Shown piece by piece: positions 7,772-16,782 of a DNA stretch of 64,000 bases (the first letter of the stretch is position 1; each line of letters opens with the position of its first letter). Both the position numbers and the translations under genes were made by a program. Source of the DNA: Pseudogemmobacter sp044142105. Its GTDB lineage: Bacteria > Pseudomonadota > Alphaproteobacteria > Rhodobacterales > Rhodobacteraceae. Below the pieces are notes generated by a model. It searched no databases. It was not told the origin of the DNA and worked only from the letters and a program-made list of their open reading frames with translations. The stretch is taken from positions 1 to 64,000 of the forward strand of contig NZ_JBGTYM010000012.1 in NCBI RefSeq assembly GCF_044142105.1, in the 5' to 3' direction.

Positions 7772-8740
7772 TCATGCAGCAAAGCGGGCGATGACCTGGC
7801 TGAAAAGCGCGGGGTCGACATTGCCGCCCGAGACCGTGCAGACCACCGTGTCGGGCAGATCGGGGGCGAAAAGCGCGGCGGCCAGTGCGACAGCGCCACC
7901 CGGCTCGGCCACGATGCGCAGATGCTGGAAGGCCAGCGCCATGGCCTGTAGCGCCTGATCGTCGCTGACCACGAGGCCAGGCCGGGCATGGGCCTGCAGG
8001 ATCGGCAGGGTCAGCTTGCCGGGCGCGGGGGTCAGGATGGCGTCGCAAAGCGAGCCGGTCGTGGCCGGATTGCGCTGGGGCGTGCCGGTGGCAAGCGAGC
8101 GGGTCATGTCGTCAAAGCCCTGCGGCTCGACCGGGTGAACGCGCAGACCGGGCGCACGGGCGGCGAGGGCAAGGGCGATGCCGGAGGTCAGCCCGCCGCC
8201 GCCACAGCAGACCAGAACCTCGGCCCGGCTGATGCCAAGGGCCTGCGTCTGGGCGGCGATCTCAAGGCCCGTCGTGCCCTGTCCGGCGATCACAAGCGGG
8301 TGATCGAAGGGCGGAATCAGCGCAAGGCCGCGCTCGGCGGAGAGGCGGGCGGCGATTGCGTCGCGGTCGTCGCCGGCGCGGTCATACAGCACGACCTCGG
8401 CGCCATAGGCCCTGGTATTGGCGATCTTTACCGCGGGTGCGTCGGAGGGCATGACGATGACCGCGGTCATGCCATGCGCGGCGGCGGCCCAGGCGACGCC
8501 CTGGGCGTGGTTGCCCGAGGACATGGCAAGGACGCCCGGCGTGCCCTTGGGCAGGGCCGAGATGGCCGACCAGGCGCCGCGCGCCTTGAACGAGCCGGTC
8601 ACTTGCAGGCATTCGGCCTTGACCAGAATGCGGCGGTTGGCAAGCCGGTCGAGCAGCGGGGCCGAGAGCATCGGCGTCTGGCGGACATTGCCGCGCAGAC
8701 GGAGGGCGGCGGCGTCGATATCGTCGATGGTCACGGTCAT
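7772..8740 (-). CDS. PLP-dependent threonine/serine dehydratase-like enzyme
   Basis: A 322-aa fold-type II PLP enzyme. The Schiff-base lysine is K52 in GSFKARGA, the substrate loop is SSGNH (74-78), the phosphate-binding glycines are CCGGGGLTSG (about 175-184), and EPGGAVALAA lies near the C terminus. The protein is the length of catabolic serine/threonine dehydratases and serine racemase-like enzymes and lacks the C-terminal ACT domain of biosynthetic IlvA. The reaction is probably deamination of a hydroxy-amino acid (threonine, serine or hydroxyaspartate). The start overlaps the upstream hydrolase stop as ATGA. Confidence 0.85.
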   Translation of the reverse strand: MTVTIDDIDAAALRLRGNVRQTPMLSAPLLDRLANRRILVKAECLQVTGSFKARGAWSAISALPKGTPGVLAMSSGNHAQGVAWAAAAHGMTAVIVMPSDAPAVKIANTRAYGAEVVLYDRAGDDRDAIAARLSAERGLALIPPFDHPLVIAGQGTTGLEIAAQTQALGISRAEVLVCCGGGGLTSGIALALAARAPGLRVHPVEPQGFDDMTRSLATGTPQRNPATTGSLCDAILTPAPGKLTLPILQAHARPGLVVSDDQALQAMALAFQHLRIVAEPGGAVALAAALFAPDLPDTVVCTVSGGNVDPALFSQVIARFAA

Positions 8741-9561
8741 TGCATTGCCTTCAGCCAGGCCGCGAGGGCCGCCACGGATTCGGGTTCATCGAGAAAGGGC
8801 ACATGGCCCCGCCCGGGAACACGGGCGAGGATCGTGTCGGGCCGGATCTCCAGCATCCGGGCGATCGTGGCCTGCGACAGAAGGTCGGTGCCATCGCCGT
8901 AGATCAGAGCGACGGGCAGGCCCTGGCTGGCCGCCCAGCCGCGCCAATCGCCCCGGTGAGGTGGGGTGTATTCGGCGGCAAAGCCGTCGCGTAGGGCCGG
9001 GTCATAGGTGATGCGCAACCCCGCCGGTGTTTCGCGGTAGAAGCGGGTGACTTCGGACAGCCATTTGCCGGGGGGAAGCGGGCCGAAGCCGGGCATGGCG
9101 GCGGGCATCTTCTCGGCCAGGTCGGCCAGAGTTTTCGGGGCCGGATTGCGGCCGAGATAGAGAAAGATGCGGTCCAGCCCTGCACGGGGGATCTCGGGGC
9201 CGATGTCGTTGAGGCAAAGGCCGCGCAGGCGGTCCCTGGCGCGGACCATCAGGTCGAGGCCGATGAGCCCGCCGCGCGAGGTGCCCAGAAGGGCGGCGCG
9301 GGGGATGGCCAGATGGTCAAGCAGCGCCAAAGCGTCATCGCCCTCTTGCGCCAGCGTGTAGGTTGCGGGGCCGGTCCAGGCGCTTTCGCCGCGCCCCCGG
9401 TAATCCATGCGGATCACCCGGCAGCCAGCCAGCGCGGGCAGCGCATCGTCGAAATCATGCCGCTCGCGCGTCAGGCCCGAAAGGCAGAGCACGGGCAGGC
9501 CGGGGCCGCCCGTATCGTCATAGGCAAGGGTTGCGCCGTCGGGGGCGGTGAAAAAGGCCAT
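8737..9561 (-). CDS. Alpha/beta hydrolase
   Basis: A 274-aa alpha/beta hydrolase with DYRGRGES, the nucleophile elbow GTSRGG (S95), an acid candidate in IYGDGTD and a His in GRGHVPFLDEP. The middle cap (about residues 125-195) is Pro/Gly-rich. No signal peptide, so it is cytoplasmic. It leads the four-gene minus-strand run; with the dehydratase and two further hydrolases it suggests a small catabolic cluster, but the substrate is not readable. Confidence 0.85.
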   Translation of the reverse strand: MAFFTAPDGATLAYDDTGGPGLPVLCLSGLTRERHDFDDALPALAGCRVIRMDYRGRGESAWTGPATYTLAQEGDDALALLDHLAIPRAALLGTSRGGLIGLDLMVRARDRLRGLCLNDIGPEIPRAGLDRIFLYLGRNPAPKTLADLAEKMPAAMPGFGPLPPGKWLSEVTRFYRETPAGLRITYDPALRDGFAAEYTPPHRGDWRGWAASQGLPVALIYGDGTDLLSQATIARMLEIRPDTILARVPGRGHVPFLDEPESVAALAAWLKAMQ

Positions 9562-9719
9562 CGGCGGCTCCTGCCTTGGGTCGCGGGCAGAGTTGCATGG
9601 GGGGCGCGCAAGGGAAAGGGGTGGCGGCGGCGGGGAAAACGGCGCGACATTTGCAGCGCTTGCCCCGCAAGAGCCTGCCGCTTAAACCCGGTCGCCAGAT
9701 GACCGCAAGCGAGACGCCC

Positions 9720-11510
9720 ATGGCCCGCCGACCCTCGACCGCCCCGACTGAAGACCGCCCCAGCTCGCGACAGGTGGGGGCGCTGTCGGGCCTGGCCCCG
9801 TTCATCCGGCCCTATCGCAAGCTGGCCCTTGCCGCGCTGGCGGCCCTGATCCTGACGGCCTCGGTCAGCCTGGTGCTGCCTTTGGCGGTGCGCCGGGTGG
9901 TGGATGGGTTCAACACCGCACATGTCGGCCTGCTGGACGATTATTTCCTGGCCTTTCTGGCGATTGCCGGGCTTTTGGCGCTGGGCACCGGGGCGCGCTA
10001 TTACATCGTGACCCTGTTGGGCGAGCGGGTGGTGGCCGATATTCGCCGCGCTGTCTTTGACAAGGTCATGGGCCTCTCTCCGGCTTTTTTCGAAAAGATC
10101 CTGACCGGCGAGGTGCTGAGCCGGATCACCACGGACACGACGCTGATCCTGTCGGTGATCGGCTCTTCGGTGTCGATCGCGCTGCGCAACCTGCTGATGC
10201 TTCTGGGCGGGCTGGTGATGCTGATGCTGACCTCGGCCAAGCTGACCGGGCTTGTGCTTCTGGTCGTGCCGGCGGTGGTGGTGCCGATCATCGTGCTGGG
10301 GCGGCGGCTGCGGGTTCTGAGCCGCGAGAACCAGGATTGGATCGCCTCTTCCTCGGGTTCGGCCTCAGAGGCGCTTCTGGCGGTCCAGACGGTGCAAAGC
10401 TTTACCCATGAGGGGCGCACGCGCGGCGCCTTTGCCGAGGTGACGGAAAAGGCCTTCGGCTCGTCCAAGGCGCGCATCCGCACGCGGGCGGTGATGACGG
10501 TGATCGTGATCTTTCTGGTTTTCTCGGGGGTTGTCGGCGTTCTGTGGGTTGGCGCTCGGGACGTGCGGACAGGCACGATGTCGGTGGGTGAGCTGATCCA
10601 GTTCGTCATCTACGCGGTGATGGTGGCCGGATCGGTCGGCGCGCTGTCGGAGATCTGGGGCGAATTGCAGCGGGCGGCTGGGGCGACCGAGCGGCTGGTG
10701 GAACTGCTGGCCGTAGAGGACAAGGTGCAGGATCCGGCCCATCCGCGCGCGCTGCCGCAGCCGGTGCGGGGCGAGATCGCCTTTGAGGATGTGAGCTTCC
10801 GCTATCCGGCGCGGCCCGAGACCTCGGCCCTGAACGGGGTCAGCCTGCATGTGCGGCCGGGCGAGACGGTGGCGCTGGTCGGGCCGTCGGGGGCCGGGAA
10901 GACCACGGTCCTGCAATTGTTGCAGCGTTTCTACGATCCGCAGGAGGGGCGGATCACGCTGGATGGTGTCGATCTGCGCGAGATGCGGCGCGACGCGTTC
11001 CGCAAGTCGATTGCGCTGGTGCCGCAGGATCCGGTGATCTTCGCCGCCTCGGCGCGCGAGAACATCCGCTTCGGGCGGCCCGAGGCCAGCGATGCCGAGG
11101 TCGAGGCCGCGGCGCGGGCGGCGGCGGCACATGAGTTCCTGAACGCGCTGCCGCAGGGTTATGACACGTTTCTGGGCGAGAGGGGCGTGATGCTGTCGGG
11201 CGGGCAGAAGCAGAGGGTGGCGATCGCGCGGGCGATTTTGCGCGATGCGCCGGTGCTGCTGCTGGACGAGGCGACGAGCGCGCTGGATGCCGAAAGCGAA
11301 CGCGCGGTGCAGGCGGCGGTGGAGCGGCTGGCCGAGGGGCGCACGACGCTGGTCGTGGCGCATCGGCTGGCGACAGTAAAGCGGGCCGACCGGATCGTGG
11401 TCTTCGAGCAGGGCCGCATCGCCGCAATCGGCACGCATGACGAGCTGGTGGCGCAGGACGGGCTTTATGCGCGGCTGGCCCGGCTGCAATTCACCGAAGG
11501 CGCGGCCTGA
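9720..11510 (+). CDS. ABC exporter, fused membrane and ATPase domains (MsbA-like)
   Basis: About 596 aa, taking MARRPST at 9720 as start; MTASETP at 9699 is the alternative and neither has a strong ribosome-binding site. Six membrane segments fill residues 40-300. The ATPase domain carries Walker A GPSGAGKTT near 385, a Q-loop in LVPQDP, the signature LSGGQKQR near 491, Walker B LLLDEATSALD near 510 and the H-loop VAHRLA. It would work as a homodimer in the inner membrane. The branch is often annotated as a lipid-A-exporter-like half transporter, but the substrate is not defined by sequence. Confidence 0.88.
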   Translation: MARRPSTAPTEDRPSSRQVGALSGLAPFIRPYRKLALAALAALILTASVSLVLPLAVRRVVDGFNTAHVGLLDDYFLAFLAIAGLLALGTGARYYIVTLLGERVVADIRRAVFDKVMGLSPAFFEKILTGEVLSRITTDTTLILSVIGSSVSIALRNLLMLLGGLVMLMLTSAKLTGLVLLVVPAVVVPIIVLGRRLRVLSRENQDWIASSSGSASEALLAVQTVQSFTHEGRTRGAFAEVTEKAFGSSKARIRTRAVMTVIVIFLVFSGVVGVLWVGARDVRTGTMSVGELIQFVIYAVMVAGSVGALSEIWGELQRAAGATERLVELLAVEDKVQDPAHPRALPQPVRGEIAFEDVSFRYPARPETSALNGVSLHVRPGETVALVGPSGAGKTTVLQLLQRFYDPQEGRITLDGVDLREMRRDAFRKSIALVPQDPVIFAASARENIRFGRPEASDAEVEAAARAAAAHEFLNALPQGYDTFLGERGVMLSGGQKQRVAIARAILRDAPVLLLDEATSALDAESERAVQAAVERLAEGRTTLVVAHRLATVKRADRIVVFEQGRIAAIGTHDELVAQDGLYARLARLQFTEGAA

Positions 11511-11641
11511 GTCTTTGCGCGTCGGCGACGTTGCGTCGGCAAGCGCCGTTTGCTGTTGGCAAAGCGCGGAGGAGACCTCACATTCCCCGTAGGGAGAGGC
11601 CGTGCGGCAGAATGCGGCCAGAGACGTCAGGGGAGGACCGG

Positions 11642-13537
11642 ATGACCAGTTTCGCCACTTTGGCCGATGTGAAGGCGCTTGAGGCAGAGGCGGCCAATTG
11701 GGCCGACCGCGATGTCGCCCGCACCATGTATCAATTCGTCACCCGAGCCCGCGATGCCCATGGCGCGCGCCCGGCGATCAGCTACCAGCTTTTCTCGGCC
11801 CCCGATGCCCCCAAGGTCACGCTGACCTGGACCGAATTGCATGGCCGGGTCACCCGGGCCGCGAACCTGTTCCGGTCGCTGGGCGTGGGGCCGAAGGATG
11901 TAGTCGCCTATATCCTGCCCAACACGATGGAAACCGCGGTCACCCTGATCGCGGGGGCGGTGGCCGGGATCGTCAACCCGATCAATCCGCTGCTGGAACC
12001 CGAGCAGATCAGCGCCATCCTGCGCGAGACCGGCGCCAAGGTCGTGGTCACGCTGAAGCCTTTCCCCAAGACCGATCTGTCGCAGAAAGTGGCCGAGGCG
12101 GTGAAATTCGCGCCCGGCGTGAAGACCGTGGTCGAGGTTGATCTGCTGACCTATCTGAGCGGCCTGAAGAAGCTGATCGTGCCGCTGGTTCGTCCGAAGA
12201 ACCCGGTTCGGCACCATGCCCAGCTGATCAATTTCCATACCGCGACCGCCGCCCAGCCCGCCGACCGGCTGACCTTCGACGACCCGCCCGAAGATCGCGT
12301 CGCCGCCTATTTCCACACCGGTGGCACGACGGGGATGCCGAAGGTGGCGCAGCACAAGGTTTCGGGCATGGTCTATAACGGCTGGCTCGGCTCGACCATC
12401 CTGTTCCGGGAATCCGACGTGCTGATGTGCCCGCTGCCGCTGTTCCACGTCTTCGCGGCCTATCCGATCCTGATGTCGGTGATCGGGGCGGGGGCGCATG
12501 TCGTCTTTCCGACGCCGCAGGGCTATCGGGGCGAGGGGGTGTTCGACAATCTGTGGAAACTCTGCGCCCGCTATGGCGTGACCTATCTGATCACCGTGCC
12601 CACCGCGCTGTCGGCGTTGATGCAAAGAAAGATCGATGCCGATATCTCGACCCTGCGCGGGGCGTTTTCGGGCTCGTCACCCCTGCCGCTGGAACTGTTC
12701 GCTCGGTTCGAAAAGGCGACCGGCATACAGATCATCGAGGGCTATGGCCTGACCGAATGCACCTGCCTTGTCGCCTGCAACCCACCTGCGGGGCAGAAGA
12801 AGATCGGCTCGGTCGGGCTGCCCTTCCCGCATACCCATGTCCGCATCCTGACCAAAGAAGGGGCCATCGGATTCCGTGAATGCGCGGTCGATGAAGTGGG
12901 CGAAATCTGCGTCGCCAATCCCGGCGTCTATGAAGGCTCGACCTATACCGAGGCCGACAAGAACAGGGATCTCTTCGCCGAGGGTCGCTTTCTGCGCACC
13001 GGCGATCTGGGCCGGATCGACGCGGATGGCTATCTGTTCATCACCGGGCGGGCCAAGGACCTGATCATCCGGGGCGGTCACAACATCGACCCGGCCCTGA
13101 TCGAAGAGGCGCTGATGGGCCATCCGGCAGTGGCTTTCGTGGGCGCGATCGGCCAGCCCGATGCCCATTCGGGGGAATTGCCGGTCGCTTATGTGGAGCT
13201 GGTCAAGGGCGCCAGCGTGACCGAGGCCGAGCTTCTGGCCTTTGCCGAATCCCATATTGCCGAGCGTGCCGCCGTGCCGAAGCGGATCGAGATCCTGGAC
13301 GAATTGCCCAAGACGGCGGTGGGCAAGGTCTTCAAGCCCGACCTGCGCCGCCGGGCGATCACCCGGGTCTTCGATGCTGCCCTGGCCAAGGCCGGGCTGC
13401 CCGCTACGGTCTGCGCCGTGGTCGAGGACAAGAAGCGCGGTCTGGTGGCCCAGGTCAAGAAATCCGGCGAATGCGACGCGGCCGAGACGAGCCGCGTGCT
13501 AGGGGCCTTTCCCGGCGCATGGGACTGGGCGGATTGA
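11642..13537 (+). CDS. Acyl-CoA synthetase (AMP-forming)
   Basis: A 631-aa ANL-superfamily enzyme starting at 11642 behind GGGGAGG. Core motifs are HTGGTTGMPK near residue 224 (ATP phosphates), GYGLTE, TGDLG, GRAKDLIIRGG and the C-terminal catalytic lysine in PKTAVGKVFKP. It activates a carboxylic acid to the acyl-adenylate and then the CoA thioester; an aliphatic or aromatic acid is possible. The C terminus carries about 70 residues after the catalytic-lysine motif. It stands alone on the plus strand, 131 bp after the ABC exporter. Confidence 0.88.
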   Translation: MTSFATLADVKALEAEAANWADRDVARTMYQFVTRARDAHGARPAISYQLFSAPDAPKVTLTWTELHGRVTRAANLFRSLGVGPKDVVAYILPNTMETAVTLIAGAVAGIVNPINPLLEPEQISAILRETGAKVVVTLKPFPKTDLSQKVAEAVKFAPGVKTVVEVDLLTYLSGLKKLIVPLVRPKNPVRHHAQLINFHTATAAQPADRLTFDDPPEDRVAAYFHTGGTTGMPKVAQHKVSGMVYNGWLGSTILFRESDVLMCPLPLFHVFAAYPILMSVIGAGAHVVFPTPQGYRGEGVFDNLWKLCARYGVTYLITVPTALSALMQRKIDADISTLRGAFSGSSPLPLELFARFEKATGIQIIEGYGLTECTCLVACNPPAGQKKIGSVGLPFPHTHVRILTKEGAIGFRECAVDEVGEICVANPGVYEGSTYTEADKNRDLFAEGRFLRTGDLGRIDADGYLFITGRAKDLIIRGGHNIDPALIEEALMGHPAVAFVGAIGQPDAHSGELPVAYVELVKGASVTEAELLAFAESHIAERAAVPKRIEILDELPKTAVGKVFKPDLRRRAITRVFDAALAKAGLPATVCAVVEDKKRGLVAQVKKSGECDAAETSRVLGAFPGAWDWAD

Positions 13538-13744
13538 CGCCTCGCCAGGCCCGCGCCCGTCTTTGATGATCCCCAGGGGGGGAATGCGGCGGTCGCCCAT
13601 CGTTTGGCAAGCCGTCGGCGCTGGGGCGTGAACGCCCCGGCGGCCCGCCAAGGCCCCGCAGATGACAGGTTTTTTCATTTGCCTGGCCGCGATGCAGGAC
13701 GCAAAGTACACGCGATCATCACGACGCCTTGAAGGATTTCTCCG

Positions 13745-14275
13745 ATGAAGATTGCCAGCTTCCTTGTCGCTGCCGCGACCACGGCGGCCTCGGTTCTGCC
13801 CGCCTTTGCCACGCCGCAATCGGAAGTGCTGTTCTCGCACAAGAACTGGCAGGTCGAACTTGTGGCCTGGGATGACGGCGGATTGGGCTGCGTCGCTCAG
13901 GTTTCAGCGCCGGGCGAGAGCTTCTCGATCTGGACCTTCCAGGATGAAAGCGTACAATTGCAATTCTATTCGACGTCCTGGAGCTTTGGCGAGGGCTCGA
14001 CCGCCGATCTGGTGGTGCAGGTCGACCGCAAGCCGTCCTGGAACCTGACGGCGGCCGAGCTTTATCAGAATTCAGTGCTGTTCACCCTGCCGAACAGCGA
14101 TGCCGGGGTCGAATTCATCACCGAGATCGCGCGGGGCAACCGGTTGTATTTGCGCGACAACAAGGGCGGATCGGTGCAGGATTATTCGCTGTCCGGGTCC
14201 AAGGCCTCGATCGACGCGCTGATCGAGTGCGGCAATGTGATCACACAGAAAAGCCCGTCCAACCCGTTCAATTGA
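13745..14275 (+). CDS. Secreted hypothetical protein
   Basis: A 176-aa protein with a clear signal peptide (MKIASFLVAAATTAASVLPAFA, cleavage after AFA) and a GAAGGA ribosome-binding site. The mature part opens HKNWQVELVAWDDGGLGCVAQV and contains an ITEIARGNRLYLRD segment. The NWQV...C pattern faintly recalls invasion-associated locus B (IalB)-type periplasmic proteins, but I would not assign it. Two cysteines (in GLGCVA and IECGN) could form a disulfide in the periplasm. The preceding 207 bp (13538-13744) contain no gene or strong motif. Confidence 0.7.
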   Translation: MKIASFLVAAATTAASVLPAFATPQSEVLFSHKNWQVELVAWDDGGLGCVAQVSAPGESFSIWTFQDESVQLQFYSTSWSFGEGSTADLVVQVDRKPSWNLTAAELYQNSVLFTLPNSDAGVEFITEIARGNRLYLRDNKGGSVQDYSLSGSKASIDALIECGNVITQKSPSNPFN

Positions 14276-14323
14276 GCGCCAGCCCGGAAGGGCCGGATCT
14301 TTCGACGGAAAACCGGAATGCGG

Positions 14324-14767
14324 TCACATCTGGTCGGTGTCGATCCAGATCGTCACCGGGCCGTCATTCACCAGCTCCACCGCCATATCGGCGCCAAAGT
14401 TGCCGGTTTCGACCGGCAGGCCTTCGGCGGCAAGGCGTGCCGCGAAATGTTCATAGAGGGCGCGGCCGCGTTCGGGCGGCGCGGCGGTCGAAAAGCCCGG
14501 ACGGTTGCCGCGCAGATCGGCCGCCAGGGTGAACTGGCTGATCACCAGGGCCGCGCCGCCGATGTCGCGGATCGAGAGGTTCATCTTGTCCTGATCGTCG
14601 CGGAAGATGCGCATCTTGGCCACTTTGGCGGCCAGCTTTTCCGCCTCGGCCTCGGCATCGCCCTGCATCGCGCAGACCAGAACCAGCAGGCCGCGCCCGC
14701 AGCGCCCGATCACCTGACCCCCGACCGAGACTTGCGCGCGGGTTACGCGCTGAAGGATCGCCCTCAC
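14324..14767 (-). CDS. dtd: D-aminoacyl-tRNA deacylase
   Basis: A 147-aa protein, the usual Dtd length, starting at a GTG (14767) that overlaps the upstream kinase stop as GTGA. It opens VRAILQRVTRAQVSVGG and carries SQFTLAADLRGNRPGF and, at the end, NDGPVTIWIDT; these SQFTL and NxGPVT segments form the active site of Dtd. The enzyme removes D-amino acids (and glycine from tRNA-Ala) mischarged onto tRNA. The coupling to a sugar kinase looks incidental. Confidence 0.93.
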   Translation of the reverse strand: MRAILQRVTRAQVSVGGQVIGRCGRGLLVLVCAMQGDAEAEAEKLAAKVAKMRIFRDDQDKMNLSIRDIGGAALVISQFTLAADLRGNRPGFSTAAPPERGRALYEHFAARLAAEGLPVETGNFGADMAVELVNDGPVTIWIDTDQM

Positions 14768-15687
14768 AGCTCGTTGGCCCAGGGCGGGTTGGCCCCGGCA
14801 CGGCTGACGGTGATGGCAGCGGCCCGGGTGCCCAGCGACAGGGCCTGATCCAGAACACCTTCGGTCAGCGCCCCGACCCCCGCCTTGGTCAGCGCGCCCG
14901 CCTGATGCAGCGCGGCCAGGACGCCCGCGTTGAACGTGTCGCCCGCGCCAACTGTATCGGCAACCTCGACCTTGGTCGCCGCGACAAAGCGGTTCTGCGC
15001 TGCCGTCACCGCCCGCGCGCCCTTGGCGCCTTCGGTGATGAAGACGGCTTTCGGCCCGCGCGCCAGGATGCCCTGTGCCAGCGCGGTCAGATCGCCCGCG
15101 CCTTCCAGCCAGTGCAGATCCTCGTCCGACAGTTTCACCAGATCGGCCCGGCCGATCATGCGGTTGATGCGGGCGCGATAGGCCTCTTCCTTGCCGGCGA
15201 TGAACCCGGGGCGGATATTGGGGTCGATCATGGTGACGCGCCGTCCGCATTCGCGGATCTGCAACTCTTCATAGGTCGAAGCGGCGGGGTCGTTGACCAG
15301 GGAAATCCCGCCGAGGAACAGCGCCTGCACATCTTCGGCCAGGATCGGCAGTTCGGCGGGAGACAGCATCCGGCCCGCCGTGCCCTCGTCATAGAAGGCA
15401 TAAGTGGCCTGGCCGTTCACCAGTTTGACGAAGGCGACGGTGGTGGGCCGGTCAGACCGCGCCAGATAGCGCAGGTCGACCTTCGACGCGGCCAGCGTAT
15501 CCGCCAGAATATCGCCCAGCATGTCGGTCGAGACGCCTGAGAAGAAGGCCGAGGGCGCGCCGAGGCGGCCCAAGGCGATGGCGGTGTTGAAGACGGCTCC
15601 GCCCGCATAGGGGGCGAAACAGGCCTCGCCCGCGGTCGAGACCCGCGGCAGCATGTCGATCAGTGCTTCGCCGCAGCTGAGAATCAT
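14764..15687 (-). CDS. PfkB-family carbohydrate kinase (fructokinase-like)
   Basis: A 307-aa ribokinase-fold kinase beginning MILSCGEALIDMLPR at 15687 behind a GGGAGAG site. It has the N-terminal GGAVFNTAIALGRLG sugar-binding motif and the C-terminal DTVGAGDTFNAG motif with the catalytic Asp and anion hole. CGEALIDMLP and the overall pattern fit bacterial fructokinases, which phosphorylate fructose at C6. The stop overlaps the GTG of dtd. No sugar transporter is adjacent, so the substrate is inferred. Confidence 0.83.
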   Translation of the reverse strand: MILSCGEALIDMLPRVSTAGEACFAPYAGGAVFNTAIALGRLGAPSAFFSGVSTDMLGDILADTLAASKVDLRYLARSDRPTTVAFVKLVNGQATYAFYDEGTAGRMLSPAELPILAEDVQALFLGGISLVNDPAASTYEELQIRECGRRVTMIDPNIRPGFIAGKEEAYRARINRMIGRADLVKLSDEDLHWLEGAGDLTALAQGILARGPKAVFITEGAKGARAVTAAQNRFVAATKVEVADTVGAGDTFNAGVLAALHQAGALTKAGVGALTEGVLDQALSLGTRAAAITVSRAGANPPWANEL

Positions 15688-15753
15688 CGGCTTTCTCTCC
15701 CCCAATCCCGCGCGCATGCTAGCCGGTTCCGGGCGGGTAGCGCAAACAATCGC

Positions 15754-16734
15754 TCATGACGTGAAGTATTGCTCAAGATTGCCGCGAACACGGTCCAGCG
15801 GTGTGGCGCCGGATGTATCGGGCACGAAGGTTTTGCCAGTGATCATTTCATAGGCCTCGACATAGACCTGCGCCGTGCGGGCGATCATCTCGGACGGGAT
15901 TTCCGGGACGGGGTCCTTGTAGGGGTCGCAGCGGGCCACGACCCAGGCGCGGATCACATCCTTGTCGAAGCTGGGCGGGCGGGCGCCGGTCTCGAAAGCC
16001 TGCTGATAGCCATCGGCCAGCCAGTAGCGGCTGGAATCGGGCGTATGGATTTCGTCGGCCAGCAGAATGCGGCCCGTCTCGTCGCGGCCGAACTCGTATT
16101 TGGTGTCGACAAGGATCAGACCGCGATCCGCGGCCATCTTCTGGCCACGGGCGAAAAGCGCCAGCGCATGGGCCGAGACCTCGTCCCATTCGGCACGGGT
16201 CAGAAGCCCCTGCGACAGGATCTCGTCCTGGGTCAACGGCTCGTCATGGGCGCCGTCAAAGGCCTTTGACGTGGGGGTGATAAGCGCGGCGGGCAATTGC
16301 TGATTGTCGCGCATTCCGTTGGGCAGCCGGTGGCCATACATCTCGCGCGCGCCGGCCTTGTATTGCGTCAGGATCGAGGTGGAGGTGGTTCCCGCCAGAT
16401 AGCCGCGCACCACCACTTCGACCGGCAGGATCTCGACCCGGCGCCCGATCACCACATTGGGGTCGGGATAGGCGGTGACGTGGTTGGGGCAAATATCGGC
16501 GGTCTGATCGAACCAGTAGCGCGCGGTCTGGGTCAGGACCTGGCCCTTCCACGGGATCGCCGCAAGGATGCGGTCGAAGGCCGAGATACGGTCGGAAGAA
16601 ATCAGGATGCGGCGGCCCGCCGGATACCCGGGCGAGGGCGGCAGATCATAGCAATCGCGGACCTTGCCGTAATAGGGCGCGGGAAGCTCGGGGATATGCG
16701 CCTGCGGCAGGACGCGGGTCAGATCAAGGGCCAT
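15754..16734 (-). CDS. purC: SAICAR synthetase (phosphoribosylaminoimidazole-succinocarboxamide synthase), long form
   Basis: A 326-aa enzyme of de novo purine synthesis that joins aspartate to CAIR using ATP. Family motifs are YYGKVRDCYDL, SDRISAFD, EVVVRGYLAGTTS, LILVDTKYEFG and ADEIHTPDSSRYW, plus SFDKDVIR. The length and the PNGMRDNQQLPAALITPTSKA stretch match the longer fungal-like PurC form rather than the 240-aa classical bacterial form. Many alphaproteobacteria carry both; only this one is here. It is separated from its neighbours by 48 and 66 bp. Confidence 0.95.
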   Translation of the reverse strand: MALDLTRVLPQAHIPELPAPYYGKVRDCYDLPPSPGYPAGRRILISSDRISAFDRILAAIPWKGQVLTQTARYWFDQTADICPNHVTAYPDPNVVIGRRVEILPVEVVVRGYLAGTTSTSILTQYKAGAREMYGHRLPNGMRDNQQLPAALITPTSKAFDGAHDEPLTQDEILSQGLLTRAEWDEVSAHALALFARGQKMAADRGLILVDTKYEFGRDETGRILLADEIHTPDSSRYWLADGYQQAFETGARPPSFDKDVIRAWVVARCDPYKDPVPEIPSEMIARTAQVYVEAYEMITGKTFVPDTSGATPLDRVRGNLEQYFTS

Positions 16735-16782
16735 GCGAGCCTCCGGTTGCTGCCGCGCTTTTCGGGCCGGGCGGGAGAGGAG

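Noticed and set aside
14324..15250. A 308-codon frame that would extend dtd into the kinase gene
   Set aside because: The kinase is certain in another frame; Dtd has normal length from the GTG at 14767, which overlaps the kinase stop.
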